Positions 16,347 to 24,334 of a DNA stretch of 60,924 nucleotides are shown one piece after another. Source of the stretch: JAWPMV01 sp038527215 (GTDB taxonomy: Bacteria > Bacteroidota > Bacteroidia > J057). Each line of letters starts with the position of its first letter. The first letter of the stretch is position 1. The translations under genes were made by a program, and so were the position numbers. The stretch spans positions 1-60,924 of the forward strand of contig JBCBGC010000033.1 in the NCBI GenBank assembly GCA_038527215.1. Reading direction: 5' to 3'. The notes beneath the pieces were generated by a model. That model saw nothing but the letters and a program-made list of their open reading frames with translations. It was not told where the DNA came from and did no database searches.

Positions 16347-17717
16347 TTAAAGGGTGTTCACCATTTCTTTCTGTCTGGGTCGCTTGTTCAAATCATCTTT
16401 GGAATAGGGGCCGTGCTTGATCTTTTTATTCAGGAGGTAGAGAAAAAGGGCCAGGAGGATGACATAGATGATAGAAAACATAATCAGGGAGAAGAGGACC
16501 TGATTCGCGGTAACTACTTTGGAAAGGGCATCAGAGGTCCGCAGGTGGCCATAGACGACCCAGGGCTGACGGCCCATCTCCGCGGCAAACCACCCGACCT
16601 GGTTGGCGATCTGCGGCAGGATGACTGCCGGGACAAAAAGCCTGAGCAGCCATTTTTTCTCGAACAACTTCCCTCTCCAGGCCTGCCAGCTACTGTAGAC
16701 CGTCAGGGCAATCAGGAACATACCGATGGCTACCATGAGGTGGTAAAACTGGAAAATAGCGTTGACCGCGGAAGGACGATCCGCCTCCGGGAAGGAATTC
16801 AAGCCCCGAATAGGTGTTTCAAAATCGCCATGAGTCAGGAAAGACAAGCCATTCGGGATTTTAAGCCCGTGGACCTTTTGGTCCTTTTTGTCCACCCACC
16901 CAAAGACATACATATCCCCGGTATCCAGGGAGTCAAAATGTCCTTCCAGGGCCGCGAGCTTGGCGGGCTGATGCTCCGCTACCACATGGGCAGAGCGGTG
17001 TCCGGTAAAGAGCTGAGAAAGAGAAAAAATGGTCGCCACTGCCAGGGCCATCTTAAAGGCCTTTTTAGATAGGTCTACATGCTTGCCTTTGATCAGGTAC
17101 CAGGCATGCACACTCATGACCAGGAAAGCGCCAGCCAGAAAAGCCCCAATCCAAACGTGCAGCAGACGATCCACGCTACTGGGATTGAAGACCATTTCCC
17201 AGAAATTGGTGATCTCGGCCCGGGCTTCCATGCCTTCTCCAACGATCTTGTAGCCGGCCGGGGTTTGCTGCCAGGAGTTGGCCACCACGATCCAAACCGC
17301 GGAAAACATAGAGCCAAGGAAGACCCCAATGGTAGAGATAAAATGGACCCGGGGACTGACCCGGTTCCAGCCAAATAACAGCACCCCCAGAAAGCCACTT
17401 TCCAGCGCGAAAGCAAAGATGCCCTCTGCTGCCAGGGCACTGCCAAAGATATCTCCGACATAGCGGGAGTAAGTAGCCCAGTTGGTGCCAAACTCAAACT
17501 CCATCACGATGCCGGTGGCCACCCCGATCCCGAAGGTCAGGGCAAAAATTCGCGTCCAGAAGCGGGCCATGGTCTCATAGACGGGATTTTTGGTGCGGAG
17601 ATACTGTCCCTCCATGATCACCATCAACAGCCCCAGGCCGATGCTCAGAGGTGGATAGATATAGTGGAAGGCAATGGTAAAAGCGAATTGAATACGAGCT
17701 AATATTTCAACATCCAT
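16347..17717 (-). CDS. cydA: Cytochrome bd ubiquinol/menaquinol oxidase subunit I
   Basis: 456 residues. Haem-ligand and proton-path residues are in place: His18, Glu98 and Glu106 (A-A-E-G-I-F-A-F-A-L-E-S-G-F), His187 (D-R-L-L-H-V-W), the F-Y-H-L-M-V segment with the Met ligand, and G-W-F-A-A-E-M-G-R-Q-P-W near the C-terminus. The Q-loop is short, as in most non-enterobacterial enzymes. CydA carries haems b558, b595 and d and reduces oxygen with quinol electrons. It is the first gene of the cydA-cydB pair. A Crp/Fnr-type regulator gene ends 119 bp upstream, on the same strand, which makes redox or oxygen control plausible. Confidence 0.97.
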   Translation of the reverse strand: MDVEILARIQFAFTIAFHYIYPPLSIGLGLLMVIMEGQYLRTKNPVYETMARFWTRIFALTFGIGVATGIVMEFEFGTNWATYSRYVGDIFGSALAAEGIFAFALESGFLGVLLFGWNRVSPRVHFISTIGVFLGSMFSAVWIVVANSWQQTPAGYKIVGEGMEARAEITNFWEMVFNPSSVDRLLHVWIGAFLAGAFLVMSVHAWYLIKGKHVDLSKKAFKMALAVATIFSLSQLFTGHRSAHVVAEHQPAKLAALEGHFDSLDTGDMYVFGWVDKKDQKVHGLKIPNGLSFLTHGDFETPIRGLNSFPEADRPSAVNAIFQFYHLMVAIGMFLIALTVYSSWQAWRGKLFEKKWLLRLFVPAVILPQIANQVGWFAAEMGRQPWVVYGHLRTSDALSKVVTANQVLFSLIMFSIIYVILLALFLYLLNKKIKHGPYSKDDLNKRPRQKEMVNTL

Positions 17718-17836
17718 AAGGTGGGATTAAGCAAAACTTCTAAACCTGAAGTTGCTTTTGAGGATTTGAAACATGCGCCTGCTTCTATATACGAATCTGG
17801 GGGAAAATGGCCGGTTTTTTATGCGCTTTTTTTGGG

Positions 17837-18493
17837 TTAATCAAGCGGCTCCAACCATTCGACCTGGTTGCGGGAAAGTCGCAGAAAACCTTTCTGTTCC
17901 ATTTTTTTCAAAAGACGAGAAACCGCTTCCCGGGAAGCATGTAAATCAGATGCGATATCCTGATGCGTAATGTTGAGCACGGGTGAATGCGCCAACTGGG
18001 TACGTTGCCTGAGATAGTCACGCAGCCGGTCGTCCATGTTGTGAAAAGCAATCTTATCAATGGTGCGGACCAGTTCCAGCATGCGGGTATTGTAAGCCTG
18101 CATGACAAAGTTTTTCCAACTGGTATAGCGACTCATCCAATCATCCATGTAGCGGGTCGGAATGCCGATCAAGGTACTATCCTCTATGGTCTCTGTCCGG
18201 ATGATGGATTGCTTGTCCATCATGCAGCAGGTAAAAGACATAGAACAGGTATCTCCGGCCTGTAAAAAATAGAGCAGCAGCTCCTGTCCGTCGTCATCCT
18301 GTCGGCTTACTTTGATGCTGCCTTTGACCAGCAAGGGCATCATTTGCACATAGGTCCCGTAATCCATGAGGACTTTGCCTGCCGGAAACTCCAGGAGCTG
18401 CCCCACCTCGGCAATTTCTTCCTGTAAGGCCGTTTGATTTAGTTGCGGAAAATGCTGGCGCACCAGCGTGAGAATGTGTGTCTGAATAGCCAT
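17837..18493 (-). CDS. Crp/Fnr-family transcriptional regulator with conserved cysteines
   Basis: 218 residues from the ATG at 18493; the longer reading frame overlaps the sulfurtransferase gene and is rejected. A cyclic-nucleotide-binding-type beta-barrel (about 25-125) is followed by a long dimer helix and a Crp-type HTH (about 174-202, S-R-E-A-V-S-R-L-L-K-K-M). Instead of a cAMP site the barrel holds D-T-C-S-M-S-F-T-C-C-M (Cys83, Cys89, Cys90), a motif common in Bacteroidota Crp/Fnr proteins. These cysteines could sense redox or metal, but that is inference. The gene starts 4 nt after the sulfurtransferase stop and precedes cydAB, so both may be targets or co-regulated. Confidence 0.88.
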   Translation of the reverse strand: MAIQTHILTLVRQHFPQLNQTALQEEIAEVGQLLEFPAGKVLMDYGTYVQMMPLLVKGSIKVSRQDDDGQELLLYFLQAGDTCSMSFTCCMMDKQSIIRTETIEDSTLIGIPTRYMDDWMSRYTSWKNFVMQAYNTRMLELVRTIDKIAFHNMDDRLRDYLRQRTQLAHSPVLNITHQDIASDLHASREAVSRLLKKMEQKGFLRLSRNQVEWLEPLD

Positions 18494-18497
18494 ATAA

Positions 18498-19352
18498 TCA
18501 GTCTGCGTCAGGAGGAAGGACTTTTTTGCCGCTGGGCCGGGTGATCCACTCACTCCAACTGCCGGGATAGAGCTTGCCCAGGCCGAGTCCAGCATGCTTC
18601 ATCGAAAACAGATTATGGCAAGCCGTAACGCCTGACCCACAATAAAACACGGCTTCACCGGCCGGATGGTCGCCCAGCAGCGCGTTAAAGCGCTCTTTCA
18701 AGGCTTCACGGGATTTGAATTGGCCCTCACTCATATTATCGGCAAATGGGGCACTCACGGCCGTGGCAATATGCCCGGCGATGGGATCAATGGGCTCCAC
18801 CTCTCCCCGGTAACGGGCCGCGGCCCGGGAATCAATCAACAGGCTATCGGCTTGTTCTATGAGCTGCTCCACTTCCTCCGGGCCGATCCACAGCTCATCC
18901 TGGGCAGTGGGCATAAAATTGCCTTGAACCTTGGTAGGCACCTCTTTTTCCGTAGGCCCTCCAGCCGCTTCCCATGCCGGCCATCCGCCATTTAAGACCG
19001 CCACGGCCTCATGTCCCAGCCAGTTGAGCATCCACCATAGACGAGCGGCGATCCCGCCATGTCCCTGATCATAGGCGATCACCTGCGTATTTTCTCCGAT
19101 ACCCCAGGAGGAAAAAAGCGCACTTGCCTGCTCTACGGAGGGTAAAGGATGACGGCCCGTTTCGCCAGGGATGATCGCTCCAGAAAGATCATCATCTAAA
19201 TGCGCGTAAAAAGCGCCCGGAATATGGGCTTGCAGGTAGGACTTCCGCCCGCCCTCCTTGTCAGCTAAGGAAAATCGACAATCAACGATGACCACCTCCG
19301 GCTGCCCCAACAAGGCCTGGAGTTCAGCAGAGGATATGAGGGTATCTTTCAT
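18498..19352 (-). CDS. Thiosulfate/3-mercaptopyruvate sulfurtransferase
   Basis: 284 residues with two rhodanese domains (about 1-130 and 155-280). The active-site loop is C-G-S-G-V-T-A (Cys238-Ala244), the form typical of mercaptopyruvate-type enzymes; the N-terminal domain is inactive as usual. It transfers sulfane sulfur to cyanide or thiols. It is cotranscribed with the Crp/Fnr gene that begins 4 nt downstream. A second cysteine, Cys245, directly follows the loop. Confidence 0.93.
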   Translation of the reverse strand: MKDTLISSAELQALLGQPEVVIVDCRFSLADKEGGRKSYLQAHIPGAFYAHLDDDLSGAIIPGETGRHPLPSVEQASALFSSWGIGENTQVIAYDQGHGGIAARLWWMLNWLGHEAVAVLNGGWPAWEAAGGPTEKEVPTKVQGNFMPTAQDELWIGPEEVEQLIEQADSLLIDSRAAARYRGEVEPIDPIAGHIATAVSAPFADNMSEGQFKSREALKERFNALLGDHPAGEAVFYCGSGVTACHNLFSMKHAGLGLGKLYPGSWSEWITRPSGKKVLPPDAD

Positions 19353-19403
19353 GTCTGTAAGATAGTAGCTTCAGACATGATAAATAAAAAAGAGGGGGAA
19401 AAC

Positions 19404-19904
19404 TTACAAAGAGAAGCTGGCTTCGATGGCTTCCAAATAGGTGCGGGTCCGACCGGCAGAAAAATGATCTACCACTAAAGCAGAAACCCCCAGGACCAGC
19501 AAGCCAATCCCTGCTGCCTGCCAAATCATAGAAGGTGCCAGCGAAAGCAATAGGATGGCCACGATACTTAGGCCGCCAAAGATAATCCGGCTGCTGCGGT
19601 AGGAGGCGAGGCTTTCTTCCGCCCGGCTTTTTTCTTCCTGAGCAAAAGAAAAGGGATTTTGTTGAAAAGCGGAGGCAAAGTCTGCCAGACGATGCCGATT
19701 TTGGCGACGAAGGTAGAATCCGGCCAGGATATGAAGCAGCCCGATGATCCCCAATGGTACCACGAGGAATTCCCAGAGACTTCCGGTCCCCCATAGCCAG
19801 CTTCCCACACTCACCAGGCTGATTCCTCCGCCAAATAAAGAGAGCTTCGTACCTTCAGCTATTTCGCCTTTGCACCAGGAAGTTGTATGATCAAAGAGGT
19901 TCAT
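19404..19904 (-). CDS. Small membrane protein, unknown function
   Basis: 166 residues with four predicted membrane segments in two pairs (about 22-40, 45-63 and 107-125, 128-146), separated by a charged cytoplasmic stretch (R-R-Q-N-R-H-R ... E-E-K-S-R-A-E). I do not recognise a family. It ends 51 nt before the sulfurtransferase start and may be the first gene of that unit. Confidence 0.65.
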   Translation of the reverse strand: MNLFDHTTSWCKGEIAEGTKLSLFGGGISLVSVGSWLWGTGSLWEFLVVPLGIIGLLHILAGFYLRRQNRHRLADFASAFQQNPFSFAQEEKSRAEESLASYRSSRIIFGGLSIVAILLLSLAPSMIWQAAGIGLLVLGVSALVVDHFSAGRTRTYLEAIEASFSL

Positions 19905-20076
19905 AGATTGCTTTTAGGCTAAAGTAAGGGCTGCCCTTCAGCTCTCCCGGACATTTTTCCATCCTTCCCAACAGCTCTTTCCCTGGATATAAGCGCGGAC
20001 GAGCCTTTACCCCAACCGCTTATCCTGCTATTCGACCAGTGGTCACAATCCTTTCCCAACCTCGGGATGATCCTCG

Positions 20077-20084
20077 TATCTTTA
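20077..20084 (+). promoter_or_regulatory. Probable -7 promoter box for the hydrolase-lytSR operon
   Basis: TATCTTTA matches TAnnTTTG at five of six fixed positions and ends 28 nt before the ATG at 20113. No clear -33 TTG is seen. Confidence 0.35.
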
Positions 20085-20112
20085 GACATAAACCTTCTAA
20101 CCGATAAGAATT

Positions 20113-21513
20113 ATGAAAAATATTTGGCTTAGCTGTTGTCTCTTTGCTTTGGGGACGCTTCCTCTTTCAGCTCAATCCATCCTGGGAGACTGGCATGGCG
20201 TATTGGAAATCCAGGGCATGGAACTGGGGATCGTGTTACACATCGCTGAAGAAGATGGCACCTACACCACCACCATGGATAGCCCCGATCAGCAAGCATA
20301 CGGCATTGGCACCGATATGACCCTGTTTGAGGAAAATGAACTAACCATTGAGGCCGGAAAGCTCCGGATGCTCTATATCGCTACCCTGGAAGGAGATAAG
20401 CTCAAAGGTACCTTTACCCAAAACGGCATGGAATTCCCCTTGGAGATGGGACGCGAAGCAGTCGAAAAAGCCCCAGTCGTTCGCCCCCAGGAGCCTACCG
20501 AATTCCCTTATGTCGTGGAAGATGTACGGTTCCAAAACCCCAAAGGCGATCATTACCTGGCTGGAACCCTGACCATGCCAGAAGATGGAAAATTTAACAA
20601 GGTGGCAGTACTGGTTTCAGGCTCTGGCCCGCAGGATAGAAATGAGGAGTTGCTCAACCACAAGCCCTTTCTGGTCCTCTCTGACTACCTGACCCGCCAT
20701 GGGATCGCCGTGCTGCGCTATGATGATCGGGGAGTAGGAGAATCGGAAGGAGATTTTGGTTCGGCTACTTCCAAAGACTTTGCTGACGATGCATCTGCCG
20801 CCGTGAACTTCCTCCTGGAAATGGATGGCATGGAAGGCAAGCAAATTGGCATTGTGGGACACAGTGAAGGCGGGATGATTGCGCCCATCGTCGCTACGGA
20901 AAACGAACATGTTGATTTTATCGTTCTGCTGGCCGGACCCGGCATTAATATCATCGACCTCATGTTGCTTCAAAACCAGCGCATCAGTGAAGCGGAAGGG
21001 GTAGGACAGGAAACGATAGAAAAAAACCTGTCCATTTCCAGAAGTGCCTTTGAGTATGTCAAAAAGAACCATGAGCAAGAGACAGAAGAACTGAAAGAGA
21101 ATCTTGCCACCATTTTTAAAGAAGGGCTGAGCAAATTCAGCGAAGAGGAGTTGGCGGAAATGGGCGATGAAGAAGCGGTCGTAAAAAATCAGGTCAATAC
21201 CCTCACCAGCCCCTGGTTCCTATATTTCATGCGCTTTAATCCTCAAAAGTACCTACGCAGCGTTGACTGTCCTACCCTGGCCATCAATGGAGAACTGGAC
21301 TTACAGGTTACGGCCAAAGAAAACATCGAAGGGATCAAAGCCTCTATGCGCGGTAACAAAAACCTCACGGTGAAAATCTTCCCCAAGCTCAACCACCTTT
21401 TTCAGGTTACCGAGACAGGTGCCCCTTCCGAATACGCCAAGCTGGAAGAGACCTTCAATGAAGAGGCCATGTCATTTGTTTCTGACTGGATTTTGACTTA
21501 TGATGAAAAATGA
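20113..21513 (+). CDS. Secreted alpha/beta hydrolase (serine aminopeptidase-like) with N-terminal lipocalin-like domain
   Basis: 466 residues. Signal peptide 1-20 (...T-L-P-L-S-A-Q). Residues ~22-115 form a small beta-rich domain (G-D-W-H-G-V-L ... L-K-G-T-F), common in Bacteroidota hydrolases of this type. The catalytic domain has the oxyanion strand V-S-G-S-G-P-Q-D-R-N, the nucleophile elbow G-H-S-E-G-G (Ser251), Asp396 (N-G-E-L-D) and His428 (K-L-N-H-L-F). It probably cleaves an ester or peptide in the periplasm. The stop overlaps the start of the histidine kinase (ATGA), giving a coupled three-gene unit with LytS and LytR. Confidence 0.88.
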   Translation: MKNIWLSCCLFALGTLPLSAQSILGDWHGVLEIQGMELGIVLHIAEEDGTYTTTMDSPDQQAYGIGTDMTLFEENELTIEAGKLRMLYIATLEGDKLKGTFTQNGMEFPLEMGREAVEKAPVVRPQEPTEFPYVVEDVRFQNPKGDHYLAGTLTMPEDGKFNKVAVLVSGSGPQDRNEELLNHKPFLVLSDYLTRHGIAVLRYDDRGVGESEGDFGSATSKDFADDASAAVNFLLEMDGMEGKQIGIVGHSEGGMIAPIVATENEHVDFIVLLAGPGINIIDLMLLQNQRISEAEGVGQETIEKNLSISRSAFEYVKKNHEQETEELKENLATIFKEGLSKFSEEELAEMGDEEAVVKNQVNTLTSPWFLYFMRFNPQKYLRSVDCPTLAINGELDLQVTAKENIEGIKASMRGNKNLTVKIFPKLNHLFQVTETGAPSEYAKLEETFNEEAMSFVSDWILTYDEK

Positions 21514-22541
21514 TCCCTACCGGAAATAAAAATTTTTGGTTGGCCCAGATATGTGGATGGACCATGTTTGCTTTGTCAAACATGGTCGTCCAGCTTATTG
21601 GTGGATTTCCGCTAGAGCTGGTTTTGATGAATGGCCTAATTCCAATGGCTGTCGGATTTTTGCTTACCACGGCATATCGCTACCTCATGCGGCAGCGGTC
21701 CTGGAAAAACTGGACCTTCCTCCGTCTGAGCAGCCTCATCCTGGTATCAACCCTCCTGCTTACCCTGCTGATGATGGGAGGCCTATGGTTATTTTTTGGG
21801 CTGGTCTTTGATGATTACATGCCGCTGGCCAGTTTCCTCAGCAACATGGCAATTTTTGGCCTCGTTATGCTCTGCTGGAACATGATGTACTTTTACGTAC
21901 ATTATTTCAACAGCTGGCACCAATCCGAGATAGACAAGTGGATCTTGCTGGCAGAAATGAAAGATGCGCAGCTAGGCTCCCTCAAGTCTCAGATCAACCC
22001 CCACTTTGTGTTCAACACCCTGAATAACATTCGGTCTTTGATCCGGGAAGACAGAGAAAAAGCCCGGGACATGCTGCTGAATTTTTCCGACCTTTTTCGC
22101 TATGCCCTCAAAAACAACGACCTCGCGCAAGTGGCAGTAGCGGACGAAATTGAAATCGTTCAGCAATACCTCGAATTGGTGTCCATTCAGTATGAGGACA
22201 AGCTCAGATATGAGCTCAGCGTAGAACCGGGTTTGGAGGAGGTGAAACTTCCGCCCATGATGCTTCAATTATTGGTGGAAAATGCCATCAAGCACGGGAT
22301 TTCTCAGTATGTGCAGGGCGGCGACATCTACATTGACCTGATCCGTTCGGAAGAGCGCATGGAGATCGTGGTCAAAAATACTGGCCAAATGAAAGGGGGA
22401 ACTGCCCTGGGAGAAAAACTAGGAGTAGGCCTGGAAAATATTCGCAAACGCCTGGAACTCATCTACAATGGCCGGGCCGACTTTAGTATGCAGGAAAAAA
22501 GTCCTTACGTCATCGCTTCAATCAGTATTCCCCTCTCATGA
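21510..22541 (+). CDS. LytS-type sensor histidine kinase
   Basis: 343 residues. Four membrane helices (about 12-32, 39-59, 73-100, 110-133), then the His_kinase domain with Q-I-N-P-H-F-V-F-N-T-L-N (phospho-acceptor His165) and a C-terminal ATPase with L-V-E-N-A-I-K-H (N-box) and G-V-G-L-E-N-I (G-box). It phosphorylates the LytTR regulator encoded next (ATGA overlap at 22538). There is no extracytoplasmic sensor domain, so the signal is probably read in the membrane. Confidence 0.94.
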   Translation: MIPTGNKNFWLAQICGWTMFALSNMVVQLIGGFPLELVLMNGLIPMAVGFLLTTAYRYLMRQRSWKNWTFLRLSSLILVSTLLLTLLMMGGLWLFFGLVFDDYMPLASFLSNMAIFGLVMLCWNMMYFYVHYFNSWHQSEIDKWILLAEMKDAQLGSLKSQINPHFVFNTLNNIRSLIREDREKARDMLLNFSDLFRYALKNNDLAQVAVADEIEIVQQYLELVSIQYEDKLRYELSVEPGLEEVKLPPMMLQLLVENAIKHGISQYVQGGDIYIDLIRSEERMEIVVKNTGQMKGGTALGEKLGVGLENIRKRLELIYNGRADFSMQEKSPYVIASISIPLS

Positions 22542-23236
22542 AAAGTTGCCTGGTAGTAGAAGATTCCCGCCTGGCCAGACAGGAGATGATCGCCTTACTG
22601 GAGGAGGTAGGTGTCTTTGATGAAATACACGCTGCCGCCGATGCAGAACAGGCCGCCTTGCTCATTTCTGACCATCAACCGGCGGTGCTTTTTCTCGACA
22701 TCCATCTCCCCGGAAAAAATGGCTTCGAACTGCTGGAAAGCCTGGATCAGGTCCCACAGGTCATCTTTACCACCGCCTATGATGAATATGCCATCCGCTC
22801 CTTTGAATACAATGCGATTGATTACCTGCTCAAACCGATCAAAAAAGACCGTTTAGAAAAAGCCTTACAGAAGCTTCCACTCCCCGCTCCTACTCCTGCT
22901 GCCCCCCTCATGGAACAGGTCTTCGTGCGGGAGGGAGAAAAATGCTGGTTTGTCAAGCTCACAGACATTGGCCTGATCGAGTCCGTAGGAAATTATTCGC
23001 GTTTGTATTTCGGGGAAGAAAAGCCCCTCATTCAGCGCTCCCTTCATTATCTGGAAGGGGTGCTGGACCCCAGCCGGTTTTTTCGCGCCAATCGACAGCA
23101 GATGATCAATCTAGGGCATATCGGTCAGATTGACACCTGGTTCAACGGCAAACTCAAGGTTACCCTTAAAAGCGGGCAAGAAGTAGAGGTTTCTCGTCGG
23201 CGGTCCCTGCAGTTGAAGAAGATGTTTAGTCTGTAA
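22538..23236 (+). CDS. LytTR-family response regulator
   Basis: 232 residues: receiver domain with E-D (8-9), phospho-acceptor Asp54 (L-F-L-D-I-H-L-P-G-K) and Lys99, a short proline/alanine linker (about 108-118), and a LytTR DNA-binding domain (about 125-230, with F-F-R-A-N-R-Q-Q-M-I-N and S-R-R-R-S). It forms a two-component pair with the kinase it overlaps. The target genes are not evident. Confidence 0.94.
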   Translation: MKSCLVVEDSRLARQEMIALLEEVGVFDEIHAAADAEQAALLISDHQPAVLFLDIHLPGKNGFELLESLDQVPQVIFTTAYDEYAIRSFEYNAIDYLLKPIKKDRLEKALQKLPLPAPTPAAPLMEQVFVREGEKCWFVKLTDIGLIESVGNYSRLYFGEEKPLIQRSLHYLEGVLDPSRFFRANRQQMINLGHIGQIDTWFNGKLKVTLKSGQEVEVSRRRSLQLKKMFSL

Positions 23237-23272
23237 AAAAAAGCGCCATTCCCAGGAGAAATGGCGCTTGAT
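23235..23272. terminator. Bidirectional terminator
   Basis: AAGCGCCAT (23241-23249) pairs with ATGGCGCTT (23261-23269) across 11 nt. The A-run at 23235-23242 gives a strong U-tract for the minus-strand gene ending at 23293, while the plus-strand side (GATATATGTTT) is weaker. It lies between the convergent lytR-like and epimerase-like genes. Confidence 0.8.
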
Positions 23273-23292
23273 ATATGTTTGTCAAAGGGAGC

Positions 23293-24294
23293 TTATCCCA
23301 TTTGGCTGCGAACTTTTTCCAAGAGCGCTTTGGTCGCTTTGATGCCCTCAAACTCGCTCATGCCACTGCCTTCATATTCGATGCCTACATAGCCACTATA
23401 GCCTGCTTTAGAAACGATCTGCATCATTTTCATGTAGTCCGTGTGGATCTCATCACCGGCTTCGTTGAAGTCGTGCGATTTGGCACTGACCGCTTTAGCA
23501 AAAGGCATCAGCAATTCAACCCCTTCATAGCGGTCAAACATATTGGCACATCCGTCCTCACTTCTTTCGATACAGAAGTTGCCAAAGTCCGGCAGCGTAC
23601 CGCAATTGTCCATATTAATGGCGCTCATCACGCCAGCCAGCCAGTTTCCATCGGAAGACCAGCCACCGTGGTTCTCCACGATGACGTTGATGTCATGCTG
23701 CTTAGCGAATTCCGACAGACGGCCCAGGCCGTCAACGGCTGCTTTCTGCACCTCTTCAGGAGTACCTTCACCCGCGGCATTGACGCGGATTGAGTGGCAA
23801 CCCAGAAACTTTGCGGCCGTAACCCACTTGTGGTGATTCTCAATCGCTTCGGTACGCTTGGCTTCATCCAGGTCTCCCAGATGTCCTTCATTGTCCACCA
23901 TGATCAGGAGGCTTTGTACACCATTGTCATCGCAACGCTGCTTGAGGTCTGTGAGGTAAGGCATATCTTCGGCCTTGTCCTTGAACAGTTGGCTGACATA
24001 CTCGATAGCATCAATGCCAAATTCATTTTTAGCGAGCCCGGGAAAATCCAGGTTGGTGTACTCTCCGGCCCGAATGGCTTTATGCAGCGACCACTCCGCC
24101 AGCGAAATGCTAAATAAAGCGGTAGCGGCAGCCGTAGATTCGTCCATGGTTTCTGCCGTGTCGGTTCCCTCTTCTCCGCCTTTGCTGTCCGTGCCGCAAG
24201 CCTGGATCATCCAGGGAGCCAGCATCAAACCTGCTCCAGCCTGGGCAGAACGACGCAGGAAACTTCTCCGTTTTTCAAATTTTGGTAATGTCAT
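23293..24294 (-). CDS. Tat-exported sugar phosphate isomerase/epimerase-like TIM-barrel lipoprotein
   Basis: 333 residues. The N-terminus has a twin-arginine motif (K-R-R-S-F-L-R-R-S) and a lipobox-like Cys33 (Q-A-C-G-T), so it is exported folded and probably lipid-anchored. The mature part is an AP-endonuclease-2/xylose-isomerase-like barrel: G-I-D-A-I-E-Y-V-S, V-I-V-E-N-H-G-G, metal-site acids such as the E in the final Y-V-G-I-E-Y-E-G strand. Family members isomerise or epimerise sugars; export is common for Bacteroidota paralogues linked to ThuA-type proteins. It starts 40 nt after the ThuA/dehydrogenase gene and is probably cotranscribed with it. Confidence 0.88.
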   Translation of the reverse strand: MTLPKFEKRRSFLRRSAQAGAGLMLAPWMIQACGTDSKGGEEGTDTAETMDESTAAATALFSISLAEWSLHKAIRAGEYTNLDFPGLAKNEFGIDAIEYVSQLFKDKAEDMPYLTDLKQRCDDNGVQSLLIMVDNEGHLGDLDEAKRTEAIENHHKWVTAAKFLGCHSIRVNAAGEGTPEEVQKAAVDGLGRLSEFAKQHDINVIVENHGGWSSDGNWLAGVMSAINMDNCGTLPDFGNFCIERSEDGCANMFDRYEGVELLMPFAKAVSAKSHDFNEAGDEIHTDYMKMMQIVSKAGYSGYVGIEYEGSGMSEFEGIKATKALLEKVRSQMG

Positions 24295-24334
24295 AGTAGT
24301 AACTAATAGTGTTGCTTCTTGAGAAGATTAATAT

